Assembly: GCA_949358305.1 (NCBI GenBank)
Contig: OX442318.1
Location: 8,976,501 to 9,040,500, forward strand
Reading direction: 5' to 3'
Length of the DNA stretch: 64,000 nucleotides
Source: Strigamia acuminata
Lineage: Eukaryota; Arthropoda; Chilopoda; Geophilomorpha; Linotaeniidae
Position numbers and translations under genes: made by a program
Shown here: piece after piece, positions 24,265 to 33,453 of the stretch
Layout: every line of letters begins with the position of its first letter
Position numbering within the stretch: position 1 is the stretch's first letter
Notes under the pieces: generated by a model
Told to the model about the DNA's origin: nothing
The model's database searches: none
Seen by the model: only the letters and a program-made list of their open reading frames with translations

Positions 24265-24602
24265 GTAAATCAAGTGATATTTGATGTTTATGCAAGATTT
24301 ATTCGGTTTTTATTTAATATTTTATTGGAAATGATGTTAAAATAACATTATGATGAAATATTATATCAAAAAAAAAATTTTTTATTTAAAATTTTAGTTT
24401 TTTAGTAAAAAAAAACTTTTTTTTTATTTAACACTAGAAGGGCCGGAATTTCGGCCTACCTAGAAAGGCCAAAACCGGTCATAATGACCGGTTGAGAAAA
24501 TCAAAATTTATTAATTTTTAGTGACTAAATGATAAATTTTTGTGCAATAATGTAAAATATACACATATATACGCAATTTATGATTGACTAGATATAGTTT
24601 AA

Positions 24603-24833
24603 GGCCGTGGATATTCCCACAAACGTTTGTGGGAATAGACATGTGTCTATTTCCACAAACGTTTGTGGGAATAGATGGCCGTCACTGGGCCGGCTATTTC
24701 CACAAACAGCCATCATTCGGCCGGCTATGGTATGGTGCGCCAAAAACGCGCTATGTGAAGTTTCGGGTTGCCGAGGACGGGAGGACGGGAACGTAGCGAG
24801 AACATGAAAACGAGACGAACCAATGGCGTGGGG
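24603..24833 (+). repeat. MULE left terminal inverted repeat
   Basis: Inverse of 28471-28711. It carries two near-identical 26-bp palindromes, each with the half-site TATTCCCACAAAC or TATTTCCACAAAC, separated by GACATGTGTC. The region continues through GAACATGAAAACGAG. The first 12 bases match the other arm only partly. Confidence 0.9.
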
Positions 24834-24872
24834 AGAAGCTCAAAGAATGTCGAAATTATGTAAAACTGATTT

Positions 24873-27800
24873 TTATTCACTAATATCAATTACATTAGCT
24901 TCTGTCATAAGAATGCAACGATCACAAATAAACTGTTTTGTTTGAATGGCCTTCACATTCGTATTCTGTTTAACCAAACATGCTCTATGGAAATCTTCTT
25001 TGCATGTACAGCATTTTATAACCATTCGAGTATTTCTTTTTTTCCTGCAATAACACATTACTCTGTCATGAACTGTTGTTTTAGGAGAGTCGTAAACTTC
25101 CCGACGTGTAAAGGGAAATAAGATGAATTTTTCATCTTGATGGGAAAATCTTTCAATCAAATGTGATCTTAGTCGAGCTTTATCAAATACGAAATTACTT
25201 GGATTTTCTTCATGACAAAGTAATAGTGAAATTGCTATAGCATGTAGGCCACAATCATGACCATTGTCCTGCTTCATAATATCATGAAAACGAAATGTCA
25301 TTTGAAAAGAAGAATCTATAGTGCGGACCAAACTACTAGCAATGGATATATTATCAGGATTGATGTCAGAGTAGAGAGAATCATATACATCTACGAAAAT
25401 CATACTATCATTAATGTGCCCAGCAATAACATTCCAATGATTGCCATTAACATGGCAAATTTGGATAAAATCACCATTGCAAGGAGTAAATGCAGGTGGA
25501 TTATATGCTGCAAACGTGGTTCTTTGGAGGCCTTGGGTCATTGGAAAATCTCGCTTTGTCATGCATGTTGCTGCGTACATGATAGATGCATCAAGCCAAT
25601 CATCGCAGAGCAAAATATCTAAATGACTTTGCTTCAGTTGGACCTCCGAGCATACTTCAACCCAATCAATATCTGGGTTGACAAGTTTTGTTTTGAATTT
25701 TTTTGCTGTACGCAGTGATGGTTTCGGCAGAGTCCTTTTTCTTCCTATTGCGGTTAGGATAGCACCTTTGGGACGACCTCTCACTTTTACTCTATCTGGA
25801 AAGCGTCCAACAACATCAAAAATAATTTCATTTTCCAAGCCATCTGCATCTGAACATATGCCATGCTCTGAACGATTCACATCTGAACCTGTACCATTTT
25901 CTGGATTATTCACGTCTGGCTTTGAACCGTCTTCTGGACCTACGCCATGTTCTGAACAATTCACATCTGAATCTGTAGCATTCTCCAGACCATTTACACT
26001 CGGATTAGAAGCACAATTTGTATCATGGGTGGATATAATTTCAACTGCAACTACTTTTCGATTTTCAGCCCACAATGAATTAATTTCTTTAAGAAACTGC
26101 ATTCTGTTCTTGAATTCTTCGCTGCTACAAGATTTCATCTTCTCTGATAAAGCATCTAACTGGGTTTTTGCTTCACTAAACTTCTGGGACTCAGTTAATG
26201 TATCGCTAGAACTATTAGTTACTCTCACTAACCCATCTGGCTTAACGATAGATGCTTCCTGGAACGATTCGTTCGAGTAACTACGCGTCCATCTTTGGGA
26301 TACTAGACTAGGATCAAAGATTTCTAAATCCAAGTGCTTCCTAACTGAAAAGATATGACAACAAGGCAACTTTTTCATTGAAAAAAGACTGCAAGTACAA
26401 CTACTTTCGGATGTCTCTGAAATACGATGTGGAGGAATATTAACGGCAAACTTCCCATTAGACAAATTAGTGATAGTTTTACAGTTTTCACTTGTGACGT
26501 ACTCTCCAACAATTATGTAACATGCAAATGGAGTTGCAGTGCTAGCAACAGAACTAACCACTGACATAGGTGCTGACGTTCTAAGCTGAGTAACTTTTAA
26601 ACGCTGATTAAACGAAATCATATGAAGTTTATCCCACAAGTCACTCAAAAAAATCTTCAAATTTAAGTAAAATATGTCCAAGTATGAATAACGTTTGATT
26701 ACCTTCTTTATCTTGTTGTTCATTGACTCAATTCTGTTATTTGTAGTGTTGCCCAAGTTGTATGTCTGAATCCGACTGTACATTGACCAGCTTTCGCGGA
26801 TCGCATACCAGCGGTCCAGAAAAAGGGGAAAGATGTTGTGGTTCGAAAATTTCTCTTCAAATTCAGAAAAACTTGCTTCAAAAGAACTGAGCTCATAAGC
26901 GTAGGCCATTTGTTCTAGTAATCGTTTCGCATCATCTGCCTTATCACTTGGAAATTTTTGATCATCAACCAAAGCCTTGAAATTTTTGAGAACATGAAAC
27001 AAGCAAAGTTCATGTTTTGCTTGTGGAAAGTACTTTTCTATTAGAGAAATTTCAGTGAAATCTTTGTCTGTCATAAAAGAGATGGTTGTCGATGTACATG
27101 GATTTCTTTCCACAAGAGTGGCAACAAAGAATTCAACATTTTCCTTCGTCTCGGCAGCAACAAGACCAAATGCCACTGGAATCGTGATATTATTACCATC
27201 AACAATGGATGCAATGTACAAGGGCATGCGGCAGTTAACAAGGCAATATGTTGCATCCATAGAAATATGCTCAGGGTATCGTTCAAAAAGTGTACGCTGC
27301 CAAGAAAATTGGAAAAAGCAAACACGAATTTCTGAATCCACTTCTAAAGTTGCAATGACCATTCCCTGGTCTTGCTTCTTGTCTAAACGTAAACTTGAAA
27401 CAAATTTCTCTCCATCGTTTATGCCAGGCGGTCGGTTGGTAGACTCCAATTTAGCCCTTATATTGTGTACATCTTTCGATGTTGCAGAAACATTCCCCTT
27501 CTCTTTGACGAAATTTTTGACTGCAGAGACTGTTACTCCATGTTCGAGCAACAACATAGTATTGTCTTTAATGTGTTCTGTGTCCGAACGACTTTTTGAA
27601 AATGCCCAAGTACTTGTCCCATCTTCAAGCGTATTCTCAAGCAACCGTGGAATTTTATAACCCAATCCTCGCACTGCTCGATTAATCGAATATGATCTGT
27701 AAAGATCTGAACCCATTTCATGGGTGTGTGTGTTATCAAAGCTTCGAATAACAAACAAACTTTTTCGTTTATCCCAACCAACATGCAAGTGAGCAGAACA

Positions 27801-28103
27801 ACCAGTCTTCAACGATTGTTGTTTTGGTCGCTTTCCTTTAGATGTTGAATTGTTACAACCAGCATGCGCACATTCGAATCTACAAAAGTAGTATCCAATG
27901 GAAAGTGGGAGTTTGCAAACACCAGGTCGCAGATTCTCTTTCTCAATACTGCGAGAACTTTGAATCACAAAAAGTGGACTGCTAGTAGAATCGCAGAACT
28001 TTTCGAATGCATCTGCAAATTCGTTCCAAGTATTAAAAACAGATAATGCTGTAAATTCTTTCTCAACGGTAGGGAAATATAATTCATCAATTTCGGTTTC
28101 CAT
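24873..28103 (-). CDS. MULE transposase with Ulp1-type protease and PHD finger
   Basis: A single frame of 1,076 codons from ATG at 28103 to TAA at 24873, with no introns. AATAAA overlaps the stop. In order: a FAR1-like Cys/His cluster (about 73-130, ending HTH); a MULE DDE domain with Asp283 in MDATY, Asp346/Asp348 in TDKD, CLFH at 367-370 and Glu459 in NRIES; a SWIM finger (Cys569, Cys571, Cys581, His583); acidic Asn/Ser repeats of about 33 residues (695-760); an AT-hook RGRPKG (about 775-780); a C48 protease domain with His889, Asp905, Gln945 and Cys951 in NGHDCG; and a C-terminal PHD finger (about 1017-1063, Cys4-His-Cys3). Every catalytic and metal-binding residue I looked for is present, so it looks functional. 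The transposase would bind the long inverted repeats; the protease may act on SUMO-like modifiers and the PHD finger may read histone tails, both inferred from family. It is a transposon gene, not a host gene. Confidence 0.92.
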   Translation of the reverse strand: METEIDELYFPTVEKEFTALSVFNTWNEFADAFEKFCDSTSSPLFVIQSSRSIEKENLRPGVCKLPLSIGYYFCRFECAHAGCNNSTSKGKRPKQQSLKTGCSAHLHVGWDKRKSLFVIRSFDNTHTHEMGSDLYRSYSINRAVRGLGYKIPRLLENTLEDGTSTWAFSKSRSDTEHIKDNTMLLLEHGVTVSAVKNFVKEKGNVSATSKDVHNIRAKLESTNRPPGINDGEKFVSSLRLDKKQDQGMVIATLEVDSEIRVCFFQFSWQRTLFERYPEHISMDATYCLVNCRMPLYIASIVDGNNITIPVAFGLVAAETKENVEFFVATLVERNPCTSTTISFMTDKDFTEISLIEKYFPQAKHELCLFHVLKNFKALVDDQKFPSDKADDAKRLLEQMAYAYELSSFEASFSEFEEKFSNHNIFPLFLDRWYAIRESWSMYSRIQTYNLGNTTNNRIESMNNKIKKVIKRYSYLDIFYLNLKIFLSDLWDKLHMISFNQRLKVTQLRTSAPMSVVSSVASTATPFACYIIVGEYVTSENCKTITNLSNGKFAVNIPPHRISETSESSCTCSLFSMKKLPCCHIFSVRKHLDLEIFDPSLVSQRWTRSYSNESFQEASIVKPDGLVRVTNSSSDTLTESQKFSEAKTQLDALSEKMKSCSSEEFKNRMQFLKEINSLWAENRKVVAVEIISTHDTNCASNPSVNGLENATDSDVNCSEHGVGPEDGSKPDVNNPENGTGSDVNRSEHGICSDADGLENEIIFDVVGRFPDRVKVRGRPKGAILTAIGRKRTLPKPSLRTAKKFKTKLVNPDIDWVEVCSEVQLKQSHLDILLCDDWLDASIMYAATCMTKRDFPMTQGLQRTTFAAYNPPAFTPCNGDFIQICHVNGNHWNVIAGHINDSMIFVDVYDSLYSDINPDNISIASSLVRTIDSSFQMTFRFHDIMKQDNGHDCGLHAIAISLLLCHEENPSNFVFDKARLRSHLIERFSHQDEKFILFPFTRREVYDSPKTTVHDRVMCYCRKKRNTRMVIKCCTCKEDFHRACLVKQNTNVKAIQTKQFICDRCILMTEANVIDISE

Positions 28104-28152
28104 AGTATTAAAATTCAAATGTATTCAATAGAAATACCGAAATTCAGAACTT

Positions 28153-28435
28153 CAAGTGAGATGTTACAAGTTTATTACTGTAAACTATCACAAACACACC
28201 ATTCAGTTAAGATCCAACAAGTGAGATGTTACAAGTTTATTACTGTAAACTATCACAAACACACCATTTAGTTAGGATCCAACAAGTGAGATGTTACAAG
28301 TTTATTACTGTAAACTATCACAAACACACCGTTCGTTAGAATTCAACAAGTGAGATGTTACAAGTTTCAGGTATATTACTGTAAACTATCACAAACACAC
28401 CGTTCAGTTAGAATCCAATCCAACAAGTGATCTTT
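28153..28435 (+). repeat. Tandem array of about 64 bp upstream of the transposase start
   Basis: Copies of a unit starting CAAGTGAGATGTTACAAG and containing TATTACTGTAAACTATCACA begin at 28153, 28217, 28283 and 28347, with a partial copy at 28424. The fourth copy has a small insertion (TTCAGG). It sits between the right inverted repeat and the transposase ATG, where promoter or transposase-binding repeats are often found. Confidence 0.88.
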
Positions 28436-28470
28436 GTTACAAATTCATCTCTTTATATATCTCAACTCCA

Positions 28471-28711
28471 CCCCCACGTCATTGGTTCGTTTCGCTTTTC
28501 TCGTTTTCACGTTCTCGCTACGTTCCCGTCCTCCCGTCCTCGGCAACCCGAAACTTCACATAGCGCGTTTTTGGCGCACCATACCATAGCCGGCCGAATG
28601 ATGGCTGTTTGTGGAAATAGCCGGCCCAGTGACGGCCATCTATTCCCACAAACGTTTGTGGAAATAGACACATGTCTATTCCCACAAACGTTTGTGGGAA
28701 TAGACAATGCG
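28471..28711 (-). repeat. MULE right terminal inverted repeat
   Basis: Inverse of 24603-24833, with the same paired palindromes (about 28640-28706). It is immediately followed by the second copy of the 9-bp duplication. Differences from the left arm are a few substitutions plus a short indel near 28490-28500. Confidence 0.9.
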
Positions 28712-29299
28712 ATAGTTTAATCATCTATATCGGGGAAAAAAAGATGTATTTAAAATTGCATGCAAAATTTCCGTTTTTAACTTTTTCAGGTTTTATAAAA
28801 TCCATCAATTTTCATTTTTCTATTTTTTCGCATGTTTCGGGTGTTTTTGAATTTAAACCAACTCAATTTGAGGCCAAAACGTTGAATGAACGTTTTGTGC
28901 AAGTATTGTGTACGTATTGTTCACGTATTGTGTACAACGGCCGAAACCGGTCATATTGACCGGTTTCGGCTGTTGTCTTATTTCTTATTATTTTTTAAGA
29001 AAAATGCCAGGTTTGCTGATTTATGATGTAAAGCATCATAAATCAGCTAAAGTCAAGAAATAACACAGTTGTAAACCCATTAGGTTAACTGCTACAGCTG
29101 TTGTAAACAGCTGTACCGGTCATTTTGACCGGTTTGGCCCTTCTAGTGTTAAATTACAATTTTTCAGCTAAAACTTCAATTTTTCAGCTAAAAATTTACA
29201 AGTCATTTTTCATATGATCTCTATTATAACTTCCCGCATGATAATAAAGGCACATTTTAAATCAAATGGAGACCCGCAGTCTATTGGGGTTCTGAAGTG

Positions 29300-29702
29300 T
29301 TCTTTGGTTGTTGTGTCTATTTTCACACAAGCTTTTGGATCTTATTCGAAGCTGCAGATCTAGATCCAAGATTGGTGTGAACACTGAACTCCGTTCACGG
29401 ATCTAGATCCGTGTGCCCAACAACGCCGTTCGTCAATCGAGTTCCCACAACTCGATTCCACGATTGGATTCGCATTGGAATTCATTAAATAATGTCAGAA
29501 GTTGCGCAGTATTCAATAATAACATGACAGCCATTTTAGTGAGGTGTTTCTAAAACCTGTTGCTACTAAAACCCGGTTTGGTTTGATTGAATCACATTTT
29601 GGTGTGAACACAACTCCATCCAAGTGAATATTGGAACTCTGTTCAGTTGGATCTGATCGGGCGGATCAGATCCAAACTCGATTCGTTGGTATGAACACGG
29701 TA
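29300..29702 (+). mobile_element. MITE with TGTTCACAC-type ends
   Basis: The left end (TGTGTCTATTTTCACACAAG) and the right end (GGTATGAACACGGTA) are diverged inverted repeats. Subterminal GGATCTAGATC and TTGGATCTGATC motifs recur. Part of the same family is at 15143-15262. Target duplications are not clear and there is no coding capacity. Confidence 0.6.
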
Positions 29703-30553
29703 TTAGGAAGTTGAGAGCAAATTAATGTGACCGTCATTGTTGTATATGTGGTAACACGAGTGACATTATTACAGGTGGCGCTGAGACAGTCAGCATCACA
29801 ATGTATAACAATGGTTAAGAATGACCAATAGAGTGCGAGACACTCCAATGAGAGGGTTTATGGTAGAATGAATAATCATTAATTTCCTTAGGAAAATTTG
29901 ATGGGAGATACACCGTTTAACGATCATCATTCCACGTAGTGGAAAATATATACAAGAAATGTATATTAGCGAAAGTTATATTTCCACCATATTTCCAGTA
30001 GCAGGTCTTTCCATTACGTTTCACGTGTGTTTTCTTTATCAAAGAACTCATATTGTGCTTATAAATAATCAAAAGTTTTCAATGGTTTCACAAAATTGGA
30101 GGCTGTACTCGGGCTTCATTCTATTCAGCTCCCCAAACCTACATTTCTTAATAATACTACAACTAACTCAAGTCTATTAATGTATAATCAAAACCATAGC
30201 AACTAGGAAATAAGGGAATATCATTCTATTGCATCTACGACCGCGGAAGGTCGAAACTTGGACCGCCAAATATTGTTAAATAACTTACCTACGAATTCAA
30301 TTTAATTAATATTTATATATAACTAGTTTTAGAGGTAATTACTTAAATGAGTCAAAATAAAAATTTAAAACTAGTAAGTATTATGAGTTTTTTTTCCGGA
30401 CCTCGATAAACATTTTCAATAGTATCCGGACCCCACTTAAAATTACTTGCCGACCCCTGATGTAAACGGTCAATAATTCTGATATATCTTTTTGTTTAAC
30501 CACTTATCAATATAAATAATACAAAATTTACAGATAAAATTGTTGTATTTTAG
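29703..30553. other. Intron between the transposons and the next ERG exon
   Basis: Unremarkable AT-rich unique DNA ending TTGTATTTTAG, the acceptor of the following exon. Confidence 0.45.
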
Positions 30554-30622
30554 GTTTGACACACCAAACATTAAGTGTGAGCAGTTCTAAAGGAAATGAT
30601 GGATCTACTGTCAGTTCTCAAG
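30554..30622 (+). CDS. ERG: ERG/FLI1-family ETS factor, serine-rich linker exon
   Basis: A 69-bp exon bounded by TGTATTTTAG|GT and CTCAAG|GTGAGT, phase 1 on both sides. It encodes GLTHQTLSVSSSKGNDGSTV followed by SSQ, a Ser/Thr-rich flexible linker with no domain. Splice sites and phase agree with both neighbours. The following intron is only 65 bp. Confidence 0.75.
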
Positions 30623-30687
30623 GTGAGTTGAAAACTGCCTATTTAATGTTAATTTTACTTAATTTAAAAAAAAAAATTATTTTCAAG

Positions 30688-30735
30688 ATCCATATCAACT
30701 TTTTAGTGCTGCCAGTAGCAGACTTGCATCTCAGG
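30688..30735 (+). CDS. ERG: ERG/FLI1-family ETS factor, DPYQ exon preceding the ETS domain
   Basis: A 48-bp exon bounded by ATTTTCAAG|AT and TCAGG|GTAAGT, phase 1 on both sides. It encodes DPYQLFSAASSRLASQ. Vertebrate ERG and FLI1 have DPYQILGPTSSRLANP at the same place, immediately before GSGQIQLWQ. In vertebrates this block is part of the N-terminal inhibitory flank of the DNA-binding domain. The identification is firm despite the small size. Confidence 0.93.
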
Positions 30736-32254
30736 GTAAGTCTCTAAATCCACTTAAATTTTTTTTTCTTTCAGTTTCTGTGGCAACAAACACTGATTAA
30801 TGGGGGTAAAATTCATTAAAGAAAAGGAAAGATTGGAATTAACTCTGTTGGTGATTGACAAAAATTAATGGGCTTCTCTAAAAGAAATAATGGAAAGACA
30901 ATTTCATGATTTGAGGTTTTAACACTTTCTTTAATGATCCATGAAAGGAGGGGGAAGAAAAAAAATGAAAAGAAAAAGAAGGAAAGAAAGATAATAAAAA
31001 AAAAGAATGATGGCTTTTAATTCCTTTCCACACAAACAGTTCATTAAGTTTTATTCCTCGCTGGGATTTTGGCTTTGATTTTGCAATTTCCGTTGTCCTA
31101 TAGACCAAAATCAAACATTTTTTCTTTAAAGGTACCACCAATCTGTTTTTTTCTTTTCTTTTGGTCATTTTATTTAGTCTATTTTCAAGATAGCTGACTT
31201 CACATAAAATATTGGAGAGCTTACTTTGCTTGTTTTATAGCTGGAAAATACGGAAACGACAAACGATACGGAAACAACATCGTTTGTCGTAAAACTGTAT
31301 AAAGTTGTCCGGATTAATAGGCCGTCCGGACGGGAGAGGAAATTTAACATTGGTGGGTATAGGTTGGGTCCAGTATACCAGAAGTTACGCATTCAAATAC
31401 CATGAGCCTTACTAGTCTAGTGGATAGAGCATTGGTCTTTAGAACAAAAGGTTTCAAGCCTGGCATAGGCAATGGTAGTGTACACTGTAGTTATCGTGAA
31501 ACTGTGCAGGGTTTTGCAAGAATGCATTTTGTAATACATTTTTGCATGGTTTTGGTTTGCAAATGATATGTTTTGTAAAATGTATTATGAAATGCATCCG
31601 CGATGCTGTTATTTGTCGAATATTAATGAATCTTCAAATGCATTTTTTTCAATTGTATTATGAAATGCATTATTTAATGTACAAATAATGTATACTTAAT
31701 GTTGCACACTTTGAAGTGCATTATTATAAGTGAAAAGCAATGCATTGTAAAATATGTTGCTGAACCATATGGGATAGGACAAACTTTTGGTAAGAAACCG
31801 TGCTAGAAAAATGCTCAACTCAGGTTCCAGAGTACTTTTATCCAGACCTGGAGTCATCTGACAATCTTTCAGATTTAAAATTGTTTAAAATTTAGATGTA
31901 TGATTTTGAAAACTAGATGGAGAATTGGAGATCTAGGTGGCTTGGGGTGTTAGTGAGCACAACAGTTTGAGATTGTGAATGTCTTTAATATCAGATAGGT
32001 GTGGGAAATTCAAGTATTTTGTAGGGTTGTTGACCACTTCCTTGCCATTGAATTGCTATCAAAACACTTGCCAAATGGTTTGTATACAGTCAAGTGATTG
32101 ATAAACATGAAGCTAATGGTGTGCCACATCTGTTGCAAGTTTAAAGAGCCAATTCATCGATTAATTTTGTTTAAAAAACAGAATCAATTAGACAATTGTT
32201 AATGATCAGAATGCAGGTCAATGCCAACAGAAGTATATATAAGTAAAAATCACC
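30736..32254. other. Intron with AT-rich tracts and ATGCATT-rich palindromic sequence
   Basis: 30900-31180 is purine-rich on the + strand. 31500-31750 carries many TATTA(T/C)GAAATGCATT motifs, like those near 21880-21930, which may be remnants of one dispersed element. A tRNA-like segment is listed separately. Confidence 0.4.
31404..31468 (+). other. tRNA-like relic
   Basis: TAGTCTAGTGGATAGAGC resembles a type-2 promoter A box and D arm, and GGTTTCAAGCC resembles a B box and T arm at about the right distance. The acceptor stem does not pair well and the variable region is too short, so this is not a functional tRNA. It could be a decayed tRNA gene or the head of a tRNA-derived SINE. Confidence 0.4.
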
Positions 32255-32425
32255 ACATAATATAGCCGCACTGTATTCTGGGATGACAACAGGTAACAAA
32301 CATGCTTAGTTGGAAAGCAATGCATGACACGTGATTGCTGTCATCCAATCAGTGCACAGAACCACGAATCAATAGGAAATAGCACACGGATACGTGTCCA
32401 TGTTATCCTTGGTTCGTGGTCTTAC
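32255..32425 (+). mobile_element. Partial copy of the GTGAACCAAG-end MITE
   Basis: Closely matches 14685-14857, including AGCCGCACTGTATTCTGGGA and AGCAATGCATGACACGTGAT, and ends CTTGGTTCGTGG. The left half is missing. Confidence 0.75.
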
Positions 32426-32757
32426 AATCGACGGCGTCTTAGAATTGACGAAATTGACGGTTCATATTAATCGTTAGTTATTGGGAAAAAAGTAACGAGG
32501 TAGTTTGTGAACTGGCCTTTAGAATCGAAGAAATATGGTACGTTTGTTGTGGCGCTCAGACTGTTCTGACAGTTGCTCGTGCTGTACGGTCACCTTAAAC
32601 ACCGGAAATAAACGGGGACTTTTAAGTCCACCGAATCTAAAATAGCCAAACGCCTCGTCATCTAATTAGTGTTGCATGCGTTATCGTTACAGTAACTAAC
32701 GGTAATGTGTTATATTTTGCCGAAAACATAACGTAACGTAACTGTAACTCTTCACTA

Positions 32758-33268
32758 GGCGCATTCAATAACTTTCTGTCTAAATTTTCGTCTCCACGAA
32801 TTTTTAGACGAAATGTTTTGTTTCTGAATGCAATCGTTTATTTGGTAAATAAACGATGGTGTGACTGTCAAACTTGATGTGAAATTACAGATCTAGTTCT
32901 AGGCCATATCCCCGCTGCAAGTCACACACGGGTATTTTTTTTTTGAGATTTTGCTTCCCTCACTTTTTACTATTGTTTTCAGCCCAAATAATAACCATAG
33001 TGATGATTATTATTGTTGTTTACTCTAAATAAACAATAACTGCTTCAAAATTGTACTTACGATCGAGATGTTTGCTACCGATCTATCGGAAATCCAAGAT
33101 GGCTGCCAACAATACTCGATTTGCACAAGTTTTCTCGTTACACGACCTATTTAAGTCGTTTATTTTCAGCCCGTTTAAACCCATTTAAACGAGCTTTTAA
33201 ACGAGAATCTCGTTTAAAAGTTTGTGCAAACGGGTTTAAACGATCGTTTAGGAGTTATTGAATGCGCC
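32758..33268 (+). mobile_element. MITE with GGCGCATTCAATAACT ends, 511 bp
   Basis: Starts GGCGCATTCAATAACT and ends AGTTATTGAATGCGCC, flanked by TA on both sides. Internal CGTTTAAAC and AAACGAG motifs are repeated in both orientations. TA duplication suggests Tc1/mariner-type mobilisation. Related ends occur near 50713 and 57205. No coding capacity is seen. Confidence 0.7.
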
Positions 33269-33453
33269 TACTGTTTATTGAACTACGTGAACGTGTAGAC
33301 AAATATGTGCGTAGTGGTGAAAAGTTTGGCATTAATCGTTGTTGTTGCCACGGTTGTCGGGTTGTTGTGTCGTTGGTTATATTTTGCTCTCTGGGCTTGG
33401 ATTCATCCTGCTGCCTAACAAGAATTAATATATTTTTCTCATTGAACCATTAG

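Larger units (their letters stand above)
24603..28711 (-). mobile_element. Complete Mutator-like (MULE) element, 4.1 kb
   Basis: The element is bounded by an exact 9-bp duplication, ATAGTTTAA (24594-24602 and 28712-28720), the diagnostic length for Mutator. It has inverted repeats of over 200 bp (24603-24833 and 28471-28711) that are nearly identical apart from the outermost 12 bp or so. It contains one long uninterrupted antisense gene and a tandem array between that gene and the right repeat. Near-identical arms, an exact duplication and an open frame suggest a fairly young, possibly active insertion. It sits antisense to the host ERG gene. Confidence 0.9.
24432..29148. mobile_element. TTAA-flanked element (piggyBac-like ends) hosting a nested MULE
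   Basis: It starts CACTAGAAGGGCC and ends with the exact inverse GGCCCTTCTAGTG. TTAA directly abuts both ends (24428-24431 and 29149-29152). TTAA duplications are made by piggyBac and also by Kolobok-type transposases. Without the nested MULE the element is only about 600 bp and has no transposase, so it is non-autonomous. It carries three copies of a GACCGGT-based palindrome (24473-24493, 28940-28970, 29115-29133) and a 13-bp-stem hairpin at 29015-29046. It lies in the ERG intron between the exons ending at 24264 and starting at 30554. Confidence 0.85.

Noticed and set aside
24432-24602. Idea that the MULE ends at the TTAA-flanked repeats, giving a single element
   Set aside because: The inner arms of over 200 bp have their own exact 9-bp duplication, and the outer 13-bp ends with TTAA follow a different integration rule, so two elements are needed.
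25257-27660. Several + strand open frames of 120-200 codons opposite the transposase
   Set aside because: They are shadows of the long - strand transposase gene, which carries recognisable catalytic motifs; the opposite frames do not.
28507-28724. Open frames repeated at both MULE ends
   Set aside because: They are translations of the terminal inverted repeats, present in mirror image at 24584-24807, and not genes.
31404-31468. Functional tRNA gene
   Set aside because: Acceptor stem and variable region do not fold properly; only box A and box B resemblance remains.
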